Shown: positions 36,832 to 48,753 of the stretch, one piece after another
Position numbering within the stretch: position 1 is the stretch's first letter
Layout of the letters: every line of letters begins with the position of its first letter
DNA from: Rhizobium sp. NXC14
Lineage (GTDB): Bacteria > Pseudomonadota > Alphaproteobacteria > Rhizobiales > Rhizobiaceae
Reading direction: 5' to 3'
Assembly (NCBI RefSeq): GCF_002117485.1
Contig: NZ_CP021031.1
Coordinates: forward strand, 434,001 to 498,000
DNA: 64,000 nucleotides
Notes under the pieces: model-generated
The model's database searches: none
The model's input: only the letters and a program-made list of their open reading frames with translations
What the model was told of the DNA's origin: nothing
Program-made: the position numbers and the translations under genes

Positions 36832-37168
36832 GTGGACCTTTCCACGATCCCGAATGTTGCAGAAACTAAAGTCCGGATGCGAGAATATCCCCCGCATTAT
36901 GCGTCTCCCCGCCGATCAAAGGTCAGCCGCGCCCGGTCTTCCACATCCGCTTCGGCCTTGCCAGGTACAACCTGCTTCCCGGTCTGCCGTCGATCCCCGC
37001 GATGACGCGATCGACAAGGTGTAACCATCATACACCGTCTCGCCGCCACAGCGCCGATCGTCCAGCGAGGCTCATCAATCCGATCCTGCCGGACCGATTC
37101 ATATTAGTGGTCGCCGGGCTGGTGACTTTAGGCGCAGGTCGGGCCGGGCCACCGCCCCCAGGCGCGGG
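36832..37168. other. Intergenic region
   Basis: No gene or clear regulatory element found in these 337 bases. It separates the backbone block from the convergent HU gene. Confidence 0.4.
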
Positions 37169-37447
37169 CTACGCGTTCATTGCGTCCTTCAGCGCCTTCG
37201 CAGGCCGGAAGGTCAGCTTCTTCGCAGCCGCCACCTTGATCGTCGCGCCGGTGGCGGGATTGCGCGCTTCGCGCTCGGGTGTTGTCTTCACCTTGAACTT
37301 GCCGAACCCTGGGATTGACGTCTCCGCGCCGGATGTGGCGGCGGTCGTGATTGCGGCGAAGACGGCCTCCACGATCATTTTGCTCTGCGCTTTCGTCAGA
37401 CCATGGCCGGCGGCAATCTTATCAGCGATTTCATTGGTGTTGGTCAT
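37169..37447 (-). CDS. HU/IHF-family DNA-binding protein
   Basis: A 92-residue HU-like protein: NEIADKIAAGHGLTKAQSKM, IPGFGKFKVKTTPEREARNP, then GATIKVAAAKKLTFRPAKAL. It carries the conserved GFGxF and the beta-arm (RNPATG) that bends DNA. The ATG at 37447 starts the conserved domain. IHF-type bending helps NifA activate sigma-54 promoters, but HU-like proteins have many other roles. Confidence 0.92.
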   Translation of the reverse strand: MTNTNEIADKIAAGHGLTKAQSKMIVEAVFAAITTAATSGAETSIPGFGKFKVKTTPEREARNPATGATIKVAAAKKLTFRPAKALKDAMNA

Positions 37448-37598
37448 GTCATCGTGCCCTCTTTTGTGATGGCAGACATTTCCACCTGTTTCCGTCGATG
37501 TCACGGCTCCAAAGCCATGCAATCCGCACAATCGCCACCATTTTCCACAGCTTGCTGACCGGCAACGTTCAGCCCCGGTTGTCGGAATTGGGACTGGA

Positions 37599-37614
37599 TG
37601 TCGGAAACCTGACA
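37599..37614. promoter_or_regulatory. NifA site (TGT-N10-ACA) upstream of the gibberellin region
   Basis: Exact TGT-N10-ACA. Its centre is about 150 bases upstream of the -24 element at 37754, within the range for NifA activation. Confidence 0.6.
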
Positions 37615-37753
37615 CCACACGCCGCTACGAAGTGCCTGCTAAGCCTGCGGAATTCACTTCGGCACGCGATTTGCTCTGTTCAAGGCGTCGTCACCAATCT
37701 CAGTGCGATGGTCTATGCGACAGGGCGCGCGTCAGTTCGTGCCGATGGTTTGA

Positions 37754-37769
37754 TGGCATTGACTGTGCG
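37754..37769 (+). promoter_or_regulatory. Sigma-54-like promoter upstream of the gibberellin operon
   Basis: TGGCATTGACTGTGCG has TGGCA, GG and GC at the 10-base spacing and TGC in the -12 half. The predicted start of transcription is near 37781, just before a small signal-peptide frame at 37804. Confidence 0.55.
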
Positions 37770-37803
37770 CTGGTTGTGAACCGGAAAATATAGGAAAGGT
37801 TGG

Positions 37804-37931
37804 ATGCGATCTAGAGTTCTTCTTTTGGGAGCCACAACTATCGCCCTCGTCGCGAGCGGTGCAACCAAAGCGGCAGATGTAGAGCGGGTCGGCGGACCGG
37901 TGCGGTCGAAGCTGCTGCGCCAACTCATACC
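37804..37931 (+). pseudogene. Truncated signal-peptide gene fragment
   Basis: ATG 37804 with AGGAAAGG upstream encodes a signal peptide (RVLLLGATTIALVASGATKA then AD), typical of an outer-membrane or periplasmic protein. After about 40 residues the frame runs over the CYP115 remnant in the wrong frame. It looks like the start of a NifA-controlled gene cut off when the gibberellin operon arrived. Confidence 0.45.
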
Positions 37932-38120
37932 TTCGGCCGATCTGGGGCGACGCGGTTCGATGTCACCCGCACGCACAACCCGCACCTGCCGTTCCGCCAG
38001 GGTCCGTATTTTGGCCTGGGCGCCGCTCTGGCGCGCCTGGAATAGGAATATGCCTTCCCCGCGTCGTTCGTGCGGCCGGAGGATCTGGCGCTGGCGATCG
38101 CCGCGAAGGACATCGTCTGA
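37932..38120 (+). pseudogene. CYP115 remnant (3' end only)
   Basis: The frame reads TRFDVTRTHNPHLPFRQGPY then [11 protein letters not shown], a stop, and then EYAFPASFVRPEDLALAIAA. This is the haem-binding end of a P450, but the haem cysteine is replaced by glycine (PYFGLG for H.C.G) and a stop interrupts it. In the known bacterial gibberellin operons CYP115 is the 3-beta-hydroxylase that turns GA9 into GA4, and most alpha-rhizobia keep only such a fragment at this position. Confidence 0.85.
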
Positions 38121-38201
38121 ATGCTGTCGTAACTCATTTTCTGCCCGCGGCCTGTCCGTCGCCTTCCGCCCCTTCCATGGCGTAGAGAGTAAAGCGTCGC
38201 A

Positions 38202-39404
38202 ATGTTAGAACAACCCTTGCCGACGCTGCCGATGTGGCGCGTCGATCATATCGAGCCATCACCTGAGATGCTGGCGCTACGCGCCAAGGGTCCGATCCAC
38301 CGCGTGCGCTTTCCGTCCGGGCACGAAGGCTGGTGGGTAACGGGCTACGACGAGGCCAAGGCGGTTCTGTCAGACGCGGCGTTCCGGCCCGCGGGAATGC
38401 CGCCCGAGACATTCACCCCTGATTCGGTGATTCTGGGTTCGCCGGGGTGGCTGGTCTCTCACGAGGGGGGCAAGCATGCCTGGTTGCGCACGATCGTGGC
38501 GCCGGCCTTCAGCAACCGCAGGGTGAAGCTGTTGGCGCAGCAGGTCGAGATGGTTGCCGCGCAGTTGTTCGACACGCTGGCTGCCCAGCCCCAGCCCGCC
38601 GACCTGCGGTGCCACCTCTCCTTTCCGCTTCCGGCCATGGTCATCAGCGCGCTGATGGGCGTGCCCTACGAGGATCACACCTTTTTCGCCGGGCTGTCCG
38701 ACGAGGTGATGACGCACCAGCATGAGAGCGGTCCACGGAGCGCGTCGAGCGTCGCTTGGGAAGAATTGCGAACCTACATTTGCCGCAAGATGCGGGGCAA
38801 GCGCGAGGAACCGGGGGACGACCTGCTGACCGATCTGCTCGCAGCGGTCGACCGTGGCAAAGCAACCGAGGAAGAGGCGGTTGGCCTGGCGGCCGGCGTG
38901 CTGGTGGCGGGGCACGAGAGCACCGTCGCCCAGATCGAATTCGGCCTGCTGGCAATGCTCCGCCATCCGCATCAGCGCGAACGCCTGGCCCGCGATCCAT
39001 CCCTGGCGGACAGAGCGGTGGAGGAAATCCTGCGCATGTATTCGCCGGGCGCGGGCTGGGACGGCATCATGCGCTATCCGAGGATCGACGTGACCATCGC
39101 GGGCGTGGATATTCCCGCGGAGAGCAAGGTACTGGTGGGTCTGCCGGCGACGTCGTTTGATCCCCGCCATTTCGAGGACCCGGAAGTCTTCGACATCGGG
39201 CGCGACCCAAATCCGCACCTGGCGTTCTCCTACGGGCCGCACAATTGCATCGGCGCGGCGCTGGCCAGGCTGGAACTCAAGGTGGTGTTCGGTTCGATCT
39301 TCCAGCGCTTTCCCGCGCTGCGCCTGGCCGTGGCGCCAGAAGAACTGAAGTTGCGCAAGGAGATCATCACCGGCGGGTTCGAGGAGTTCCCGGTGCTCTG
39401 GTGA
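38202..39404 (+). CDS. cyp112: Cytochrome P450 CYP112 (gibberellin pathway)
   Basis: A 400-residue soluble bacterial P450. The I-helix reads [16 protein letters not shown], the ExxR helix EEILRMYSP, and the haem loop [17 protein letters not shown] with Cys349. In characterised operons CYP112 performs the multi-step oxidation and loss of carbon 20 that converts GA12 to GA9. It is the first intact gene of the operon; the next starts 92 bases downstream in the same direction. Confidence 0.93.
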   Translation: MLEQPLPTLPMWRVDHIEPSPEMLALRAKGPIHRVRFPSGHEGWWVTGYDEAKAVLSDAAFRPAGMPPETFTPDSVILGSPGWLVSHEGGKHAWLRTIVAPAFSNRRVKLLAQQVEMVAAQLFDTLAAQPQPADLRCHLSFPLPAMVISALMGVPYEDHTFFAGLSDEVMTHQHESGPRSASSVAWEELRTYICRKMRGKREEPGDDLLTDLLAAVDRGKATEEEAVGLAAGVLVAGHESTVAQIEFGLLAMLRHPHQRERLARDPSLADRAVEEILRMYSPGAGWDGIMRYPRIDVTIAGVDIPAESKVLVGLPATSFDPRHFEDPEVFDIGRDPNPHLAFSYGPHNCIGAALARLELKVVFGSIFQRFPALRLAVAPEELKLRKEIITGGFEEFPVLW

Positions 39405-39495
39405 TGCGCGGAAGCCGCCGGGCATTGCAATCGCCGCAGTTTGCCGGCGCGCCTGGCGCGCGCCGGTCAGATCAGTCAGCCGACAGGTAGCCAAG

Positions 39496-41097
39496 ATGGA
39501 CGTGCAAGAAACCACGGCAGTATGCAAAGACGCCTTCGCCGAACTGGCGTCGCCCGCGTGCATCCAAAACCCGTATCCATTCATGCGGTGGTTGCGCGAG
39601 CACGATCCGGTGCATCGCTCGGCATCGGGCCTTTTTCTGTTGAGCCGTCACGCCGACATCTACTGGGCGTTGAAGGCGACGGGCGATGAGTTTCGGGGAC
39701 CGGCGCCGGGCGAACTGGCGCGCTACTTCCCTCGTGCGGCGACCAGCCTGTCGCTCAATCTGCTGGCGTCCACGCTAGCCATGAAGGAGCCACCGACGCA
39801 TACGCGTCTGCGCCGGCTGATATCGCGCGATTTCACCATGCGCCAGATCGACAACCTGAGGCCGAGCATCGCGCGCATCGTCGCAGCGCGCCTGGACGGC
39901 ATGGCGCCCGCACTGGAGCGCGGAGAGGCGGTGGACCTGCATCGGGAATTCGCACTGGCCTTGCCCATGCTTGTCTTCGCCGAACTGTTCGGCATGCCCC
40001 AGGAGGACATTTTCGAGCTCTCCGCCGTCATCAGCACTATTTTGGAAGGCCTGAGCCCGCACGCCAGCGATCTCCAGCTTGCCGCGGCGGACGCGGCCAG
40101 TGCCAGGGTGCAGGCCTACTTCGGTGACCTCATACTGCGCAAGCGCACCGATCCCCACCAGGACATCGTGTCGACTCTGGTCAGCGCACACAGCGACGAC
40201 TCCGACACGCTTTCAGACGCCGAGTTGATCAGCATGCTGTGGGGCATGCTGCTGGGCGGCTTCGCCACCACTGCTGCGACTGTCGATCATGCGGTCCTGG
40301 CGATGCTGGCGTATCCCGAACAGCGACACTGGCTGCAGGGTGACGCCACAGGGGTGGAGGCATTCGTTGAAGAAGTACTGCGCTACGAAGCGCCCGCTAT
40401 GTTCAGCTCCATTCCGCGTATCGCCCAGCGCGACATCGAACTGCGCGGCGTGGTGATCCCGAAGGGCGCGGACGTGCGTGTGCTGATGGCGGCCGGCAAT
40501 CGCGACCCGGACGCCTTCGCTGATCCCGACCGATTCGATCCGGCGCGATTTCACGGCACCAGGCCTGGCATGTCGAACGACGGGCAGATCATGCTGAGCT
40601 TCGGCCACGGCATCCACTTCTGCCTAGGTGCGCAACTGGCCCGTGTGCAACTGGCCGAGAGCCTGCCGCAAATCCAGGCGCGCTTTCCCACTCTGGCATT
40701 GGCCGAACAGCCGACCCGGGAGCCCTCCGCCTTCCTGAGGACGTTCCGAGCGCTACCGGTGCGGCTGCACGCGCATGGGGCGGCTGAGGTTCACGTGGTG
40801 GTCGACCAGGATCTATGCGGAACCACCGGGCAGTGCGTGCTGACGCTGCCGGGCGCCTTTCGCCAGCGCGAATCGGACGGCGTGGCCGAAGTATCCGTCG
40901 CGACGGTCCCGCAGGCGCTGCACGCCGCCGTGCGGCTTGCGGCCAGCCAGTGCCCGGTCGCTGCTATTCGGGTGATCGAAAGCGACGCCGGCAATGACCA
41001 TCGCACCATCTCCGACTCTGCGCCTTCTCCGGAAGAGGCCGCGCGACCTGAAACGAAAGATCTACGCAATCCAGGAGGGCATGATGGGACGATTTGA
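39496..41097 (+). CDS. cyp114: CYP114-ferredoxin fusion (gibberellin pathway)
   Basis: A 533-residue protein. Residues 1-425 are a P450 with [20 protein letters not shown] (I-helix) and [18 protein letters not shown] (haem Cys376). From about 432 it continues in frame into a ferredoxin: [20 protein letters not shown] with C441 and C447, and QCPVAAIRV with C486, the three ligands of a [3Fe-4S] cluster. In many other bacteria the ferredoxin is a separate gene. CYP114 takes ent-kaurenoic acid toward GA12-aldehyde with the ferredoxin as electron donor. A tail after residue 495 overlaps the SDR gene by 17 bases. Confidence 0.93.
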   Translation: MDVQETTAVCKDAFAELASPACIQNPYPFMRWLREHDPVHRSASGLFLLSRHADIYWALKATGDEFRGPAPGELARYFPRAATSLSLNLLASTLAMKEPPTHTRLRRLISRDFTMRQIDNLRPSIARIVAARLDGMAPALERGEAVDLHREFALALPMLVFAELFGMPQEDIFELSAVISTILEGLSPHASDLQLAAADAASARVQAYFGDLILRKRTDPHQDIVSTLVSAHSDDSDTLSDAELISMLWGMLLGGFATTAATVDHAVLAMLAYPEQRHWLQGDATGVEAFVEEVLRYEAPAMFSSIPRIAQRDIELRGVVIPKGADVRVLMAAGNRDPDAFADPDRFDPARFHGTRPGMSNDGQIMLSFGHGIHFCLGAQLARVQLAESLPQIQARFPTLALAEQPTREPSAFLRTFRALPVRLHAHGAAEVHVVVDQDLCGTTGQCVLTLPGAFRQRESDGVAEVSVATVPQALHAAVRLAASQCPVAAIRVIESDAGNDHRTISDSAPSPEEAARPETKDLRNPGGHDGTI

Positions 41098-41926
41098 AGG
41101 CAAGGTGGCCGTGGTGACCGGCGCCGGCGCCGGGATCGGTAAGGCATGCGCCCTCGCCATTGCGCGCGAGGGCGGCAGAGTGGTTGTGGCCGACATTGAC
41201 GGCTCTGCCGCCATCGTCTGCACCGCGCAGATCGAAGCCGAAGCGGGCCAAGCGCTGGCCGTGGCCATGGACATCGCCGATGCGCAGGCGGTGGCATCGC
41301 TGTTCAAGACGGTGGAGCAGCACTTCGGTGGGGTCGACGTGCTTGTTAACAATGCTAGCGCCATGCATCTGACCCTACGTGACCGCGCGATCCTCGACCT
41401 GGACGTGGCGGTATGGGACGAGACCATGACGACCAATCTGCGCGGCACCCTCCTCTGCTGCCGGCAGGCCATTCCACAGATGATCGCCCGTGGGGGTGGC
41501 GCGATCGTTAACATGTCGTCGTGCCAGGGGCTCAGCGGCGACACGGCACTGACGTCCTACGCCGCGTCAAAGGCCGCTATGAACATGCTGTCGGCCTCGC
41601 TGGCCACGCAGTACGGTCACGCGCAGATCCGCTGCAACGCGGTTGCGCCGGGTCTTGTTATGACCGAACGACTCCTCGCCAAATTGGACGAGTGCACGCA
41701 ACGACATCTACGCCGCCACCAGCTCCTGCCGCATGCCGGCCGCCCCGAAGACGTAGCCGCGCTGGTGACCTTCCTGCTCTCCGACGAGGCTGCGTTCATC
41801 ACCGGCCAGGTGGTGTGCATCGACGGCGGCATGCTGGCACATGTTCCAACTTACGCCGACGGTGGCAACAGCGGCGCGGCGCGGCCGGCCTATGACGCCG
41901 CTGAAGCGGCTGCGGCGGCGCACTGA
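41081..41926 (+). CDS. Short-chain dehydrogenase/reductase of gibberellin operon
   Basis: A 281-residue SDR. It has [15 protein letters not shown] (NAD(P) binding), LVNNASAMH, and the catalytic YAASK with a serine in NMSSCQG. In known operons this SDR works with CYP114 in the ring contraction and oxidation to GA12. The ATG ATG pair at 41081 follows CAGGAGGG. The stop overlaps the start of CYP117 (TGATG). Confidence 0.93.
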   Translation: MMGRFEGKVAVVTGAGAGIGKACALAIAREGGRVVVADIDGSAAIVCTAQIEAEAGQALAVAMDIADAQAVASLFKTVEQHFGGVDVLVNNASAMHLTLRDRAILDLDVAVWDETMTTNLRGTLLCCRQAIPQMIARGGGAIVNMSSCQGLSGDTALTSYAASKAAMNMLSASLATQYGHAQIRCNAVAPGLVMTERLLAKLDECTQRHLRRHQLLPHAGRPEDVAALVTFLLSDEAAFITGQVVCIDGGMLAHVPTYADGGNSGAARPAYDAAEAAAAAH

Positions 41927-43272
41927 TGATGGACGTGCTGCTCAATCCGCTGAACCGCTGGCACCGGCTGCGGGACGACATCCCGGTCATGCCCGGAGCT
42001 TACCCCCTGGTCGGGCATCTTCCCGCTATCGTCTGCGATCTGCCGCGCCTGCTGCGCCGCGCGGAAAGGACGCTAGGCAGCCACTTCTGGCTGGACTTCG
42101 GCCCTGCCGGCCACCTCATGACCTGCCTGGAGCCGGATGCGTTTGCATTGCTCTGGCACAAGGAAGTGTCCTCGGCGCTGATCGAAGAGATGGCGCCCGA
42201 CATCCTTGGCGGAACGTTGGTTACTTTGGACGGCAGCGCGCACCGTCAGGCGCGCGATGGGATAAAGGCGGCGTTTCTGCCCAGGGGTCTGACCGAAGCC
42301 CGCATTGGCGAGCTGTTCGAACCCGTCATCCGTGCTCGGGTACAGGCGTGGCGCGATCGCGGTGAAGTAACTATCCTGCCCGAAACGGGCGACCTGATGC
42401 TCAAACTCACCTTCAGTCTTATGGGCATCCCCGCCCGAGACCTGCCGGAATGGCACCGCAAGTACCGGCAACTGCTACAGTTGATGATCGCTCCCCCGAT
42501 CGACCTGCCAGGAATGCCATTGCAGCGCGGCCGCGCCGCCCGCGATTGGATCGACACGAAGTCGCGCCAGTTCATCCGCGACGCGCGCGCGTGTGCCGCG
42601 CGCACAGGGCTGATCAACGACATGGTGGGCGCCTTCGATCACAGCGAAGATGCGCTCTCCGATGACGTCTTGGTCGCCAATATCCGCTTGCTGCTGCTTG
42701 CCGGTCACGAGACCACCGCCTCAACAATGGCCTGGATGGTGATCGAGCTGGCGAGGCAGCCGGAGCTGTGGGACGCCTTAGTCGAAGAGGCGCAATGCGT
42801 GGGCGCGGTGCCGACCCGGCACGCGGACCTGGCGCAGTGTCCGGTCGCCGAGGCGTTGTTTCGCGAGACGCTACGGATGCATCCGGCGTCCTCGCTCGTA
42901 CCGCGTCGCGCGACGCAGGAATTACAACTTGGCCAGCGGCGCATTCCCGCGGGCACCCGTTTAGGAATCCCGCTGCTGTATTTCTCGACCTCGGCGATGC
43001 TGCACGAGGCGCCTGATCAGTTCCGCCTGACACGGTGGCTGGAACGCACGGAGCCTATCCGGCCGTTGGACATGCTGCAGTTCGGCAGCGGCCCACACGT
43101 CTGCATCGGCTATCACCTGGTATGGCTGGAACTTGTGCAGTTCAGCATCGCCTTGGCGCTGACCATGCACAAGGCCGGGGCGCGACCACGGTTGCTGAGC
43201 GACGCCGAAAAAGGCCGGCGCTACTTCCCGACCGCACAACCGTCCATGAAAATCCGCATCGGGTTCTCATGA
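41926..43272 (+). CDS. cyp117: Cytochrome P450 CYP117 (ent-kaurene oxidase)
   Basis: A 448-residue P450 with RLLLLAGHETTASTMAWM (I-helix), ALFRETLRMHPAS (ExxR) and LQFGSGPHVCIGYHLVWLEL (haem Cys393). It oxidises ent-kaurene to ent-kaurenoic acid. Start is ATG at 41926, overlapping the SDR stop; the ATG one codon later is an alternative. Confidence 0.93.
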   Translation: MMDVLLNPLNRWHRLRDDIPVMPGAYPLVGHLPAIVCDLPRLLRRAERTLGSHFWLDFGPAGHLMTCLEPDAFALLWHKEVSSALIEEMAPDILGGTLVTLDGSAHRQARDGIKAAFLPRGLTEARIGELFEPVIRARVQAWRDRGEVTILPETGDLMLKLTFSLMGIPARDLPEWHRKYRQLLQLMIAPPIDLPGMPLQRGRAARDWIDTKSRQFIRDARACAARTGLINDMVGAFDHSEDALSDDVLVANIRLLLLAGHETTASTMAWMVIELARQPELWDALVEEAQCVGAVPTRHADLAQCPVAEALFRETLRMHPASSLVPRRATQELQLGQRRIPAGTRLGIPLLYFSTSAMLHEAPDQFRLTRWLERTEPIRPLDMLQFGSGPHVCIGYHLVWLELVQFSIALALTMHKAGARPRLLSDAEKGRRYFPTAQPSMKIRIGFS

Positions 43273-43366
43273 GCTGCCATTGCATGCCCATGTGGCGAGG
43301 TAGCGATGCCGGCAACCCGCGGCTGCTCGCTGCTCGCCTTGGCCCTCTCCTGTCAGGTACAAGGAC

Positions 43367-44374
43367 ATGAACAACATGCAGACCGGTTCTAAGCAACACG
43401 ACGACCGAACTGGCGTTTCAGGGCTCGGCGGATCGGGCGCGCAGGCGCCCGGCGCAGCCGGCGGGCTGCTGCCGGAGATCTGGATGCAGTATGGCGCAAA
43501 GCGGGTCGAACAGGCGCTGGCGCGTCTTCTATGCGCCGAAGACGACGGTGGGACCGAGTTGATGGCGGCGATGCGCTACGCCACCTTGCAGGGCGGGAAG
43601 CGCACCCGCGCCTTGCTCTGTCTGGCTGCCGGCGCCCTGGCCGACTCGCCGGCGCACATGCTCGACGACGTCGGCGCCGCTATAGAGATGATGCACGCCT
43701 GTACCCTCGTCCACGACGACCTGCCGGCGATGGACGACGACGTGCTTCGCCGCGGCCTTCCGACCGTGCACGTGAAATTCGGCGAAGCCACTGCGATCCT
43801 GGTCGGCGATGCGCTGCAGGCGCATGCATTCCTCACTCTGGCGAGCCTGGATGCGCCGGCCGACAATCGTGTCGCGCTCGTGCGCGAACTGGCTCGGGCC
43901 GTGTCCGCGGAGGGTGCCGCAGGCGGACAGGCCATGGATCTGTCGCTGGTCGGAAAGCACGTCGAGCTGGACAGAATCGTGACGATGCACCGTATGAAGA
44001 CCGGAGCGCTCGTGCGCGCTTCCGTTCGCATGGGCGCGCTATGCGCCATCGCGGAGGACGCCGCGCACGCTGCGCTGTACCGTGCGCTCGATCGCTACAG
44101 CGCCCGTCTTGGCCTCGCGTTGCAGGTGATCGACGACATTCTCGACGCGACGGCAGACTACGCGACGCTGGGCAAGACGCCCGGGAAGGACGCGGCGGCG
44201 CAGAAGCCGACCTGCGCGTCGATCATGGGGCTGCAGGCAGCGTGCCAGTTCGTGCCGGATCTGTTGCGCGACGCCGGGGAGGCCATCGCCCCGCTGGGGC
44301 CGCGTGCAGAGGGGTTGGCGCAGATCCTGCAGCGGGCCAACGGGTATCTGGGCAAGCACGCGCCATGTACATGA
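43367..44374 (+). CDS. ggps: Geranylgeranyl diphosphate synthase
   Basis: A 335-residue trans-prenyltransferase. First Asp-rich motif DDLPAMDDD begins at D117, preceded by MHACTLVH; second motif DDILD begins at D256. It also has GGKRTRALL and FGEATAILVGDAL. It makes the C20 precursor for CPS. In several rhizobia this copy is broken; here it is full-length and in frame. The first 30 or so residues are low-complexity and could be a false extension. Confidence 0.92.
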   Translation: MNNMQTGSKQHDDRTGVSGLGGSGAQAPGAAGGLLPEIWMQYGAKRVEQALARLLCAEDDGGTELMAAMRYATLQGGKRTRALLCLAAGALADSPAHMLDDVGAAIEMMHACTLVHDDLPAMDDDVLRRGLPTVHVKFGEATAILVGDALQAHAFLTLASLDAPADNRVALVRELARAVSAEGAAGGQAMDLSLVGKHVELDRIVTMHRMKTGALVRASVRMGALCAIAEDAAHAALYRALDRYSARLGLALQVIDDILDATADYATLGKTPGKDAAAQKPTCASIMGLQAACQFVPDLLRDAGEAIAPLGPRAEGLAQILQRANGYLGKHAPCT

Positions 44375-44526
44375 GCGCGCCCGTCGACATGGAGAGGCCC
44401 CTGTGCTGCTACGACCGCGCCGGCGGCAGCTGGGGCATGCCATGAGTCGTCCGAGTTCGCGGCTACGTGCGCGGGGTCTGCCCGATCCTGGTCCTCGTCA
44501 ACTATCTGCAGTAGGAAACATTCCGC

Positions 44527-46967
<2,441 letters not shown>

Positions 46968-46984
46968 TCTAAGCGACGCTCCCG

Positions 46985-47215
46985 GAGGGCGAGGGCATGG
47001 ACCGCTACCAGCTGATCCGGTCCCGCCCTAACCGGGACCGAGACCGGGACAAGGCCCCCGCCGCCAAGGGGGGCGAACTGAATCCTGGATGCCGCCATGC
47101 GCCGCCAGATCGAGGTAGAGCTTGAACTCGCCCAGGCTGATCTGGCCGGGGCGCTTGCCGAATAGGACGGTGCCATCGGTGCAAGCCGCCTTTTTGAGGC
47201 GGCTCTTTCTGCGGG
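46985..47215 (+). pseudogene. Remnants of the DUF736 and 35854 genes at the right edge of the gibberellin operon
   Basis: 46985-47086 copies the last codons of DUF736 and what follows (CGCTACCAGCTGATCCGGTC, GGTCCCGCCCTAACCGGGAC). From 47089 it copies the second half of the gene at 35854 (CGCCAGATCGAGGTAGAGCT) including the terminator hairpin. The 370 bases between these two genes in the left copy are missing. Both remnants are frame-broken. Confidence 0.85.
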
Positions 47216-47325
47216 ACTGGTCAGCCGGATGAAACGACCTTCCTCGCGAGATCGGGGTGTCCTTCGAAGACCAATCGAAAGCGGCGCCGATGAAGCGCTT
47301 TCGACGCCCGCTTTGGCGGGCCTTG

Positions 47326-47583
47326 CTATGTCGGGACCGAGGCGCGCGGACGATAGCCGCGTTTGCGCTTTTGTCGGAGCAGCTCGAGAAACAGCTGGAC
47401 CGCTTCTTTTTCCCGGCCGAAATGCTGGATCATCGTCTGACCCTTGGTGCCAATGCGGCCCCATTTCCTAAGCAGGCAGATATCCCCGAACAGGTTGGGT
47501 TCGATCGACATGGCATAGTAACGCGCCATGTTCTTGGAGGCGTCCACACGCTCGACATAGAGGTGATAGGGCTGCGAGATCAT
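47326..47583 (-). CDS. WGR-domain protein
   Basis: An 85-residue protein formed by one WGR domain: YHLYVERVDASKNMARYYAM, then IEPNLFGDICLLRKWGRIGT. WGR domains bind nucleic acids in PARP-like and helicase proteins; stand-alone versions are common on rhizobial plasmids and have no set role. Start ATG at 47583. Confidence 0.85.
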   Translation of the reverse strand: MISQPYHLYVERVDASKNMARYYAMSIEPNLFGDICLLRKWGRIGTKGQTMIQHFGREKEAVQLFLELLRQKRKRGYRPRASVPT

Positions 47584-47955
47584 AACATCCAGAATCGTCC
47601 ATCCTGAATGTCTCGTCCAACGACAGTTGTGAATCGTTCGGCTGGGATCGATTCACATAGGTGATGATTAGACCGAGGACCGGTTGGACGAGGCGCTCTC
47701 TGCGCACGGCTCTACTCACCATGCTCACGGAGCCCGCCTACGGTCTCCGTGCTTCCTGTGACGATCCTCTTGCAGCTCTCAGCCGCATGATCCATGTCTT
47801 GAGCCGTCCCAGCGACTGGCGAGGCCTTCATGGGTAAGACTGCGGCTCATGCCGAGAATCACCTGATCCGGTGGCCGGCCGTTCGGGGATCACTCCGGGA
47901 CCGCCTGCCGAGGCCTGGACGCCGATAGAGGCAAATTCGGGGATGCGGCGGATGG
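47584..47955. other. Spacer between WGR and CysQ genes
   Basis: A minus frame upstream of WGR (RLVQPVLGLIITYVNRSQ) and one below CysQ (RRIPEFASIGVQASAGGPG) look partly protein-like, but neither is supported by a start or by homology I can recognise. Confidence 0.35.
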
Positions 47956-48753
47956 TCACGCCGGTTCGAGGACGCGTTTTCTGCCGCCCCAGGAGATGAA
48001 GCTCGGATTGGCAAAGTTGAAATCGGCCGCCGTCCCCGTCTTGCCATAGGTCAGCAGCGCCCCGTCGAGCGTCACCGTCGATCCCCCGGCGGCGCGCAGC
48101 ACCGCGTCGCCGGCCGCGGTGTCCCATTCCATCGTGCGGGTGAAGCGTGGATAGACGTCGGCCTTGCCTTCGGCCAGGAGGCAGAATTTCAGCGAGGAGC
48201 CGATATTGGTGCATTTGGAGATCGCGTGATCGGCGAGGAAGGTTCCCGTGTCCGGGCTGTTGTGACGAAGGCTTGCAAGTGCAAGCCGATCGTCCAGCTG
48301 CTCGCGGACGGCAATTGCTGTGCGTGCCCCGATGGTGAAGTCCTCGGTGACCTCAAGCCTTTGGGCACGGCCGCGCTCCCCCGAGAAGGCGAGCCCGAGT
48401 GCCGGCGCGTAGACGATCCCGGCGACCGGGGCGCCGTTCTCGATATAGGCGATGTTGACGGTGAATTCCTGCCGTCCGTCGACGAATTCACGGGTGCCGT
48501 CGAGAGGGTCGACCAGGAAGAAGCTTCGGCCGCTGATGTCGGGCACGTTTCCGGCGGCAACCGACTCTTCTGCCACGACGGGTATATTGGGATAATTCCT
48601 GGAGAGATGGGCGAGGATTATGCGTTCGGCCTCCTCGTCCGCAACCGTAACCGGGCTTGCGTCCGCCTTCATGGCAATGGGAAAGCCTTCGCGCAAAACC
48701 GCGATGATGGCCTTACCGGCTTCGAGCGCCGCCTTTTCAAATGTCGTCAGCAT
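47956..48753 (-). CDS. cysQ: 3'(2'),5'-bisphosphate nucleotidase, CysQ family
   Basis: A 265-residue inositol-monophosphatase-fold enzyme. It has EESVAAGN (metal ligand Glu), VDPLDGTREFVDGRQEFTVN (the DPLDGT metal motif) and MEWDTAAGDAVLRAAGG (WDxAAGD). CysQ removes the 3'-phosphate of PAP from sulphate assimilation and sulphation. In rhizobia it can support Nod-factor or surface-sugar sulphation, but no sulphotransferase lies nearby. Confidence 0.92.
   Translation of the reverse strand: MLTTFEKAALEAGKAIIAVLREGFPIAMKADASPVTVADEEAERIILAHLSRNYPNIPVVAEESVAAGNVPDISGRSFFLVDPLDGTREFVDGRQEFTVNIAYIENGAPVAGIVYAPALGLAFSGERGRAQRLEVTEDFTIGARTAIAVREQLDDRLALASLRHNSPDTGTFLADHAISKCTNIGSSLKFCLLAEGKADVYPRFTRTMEWDTAAGDAVLRAAGGSTVTLDGALLTYGKTGTAADFNFANPSFISWGGRKRVLEPA

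Noticed and set aside
38370..39584. A 404-residue minus frame opposite CYP112
   Set aside because: It is a shadow of a GC-rich P450 gene with no family features.
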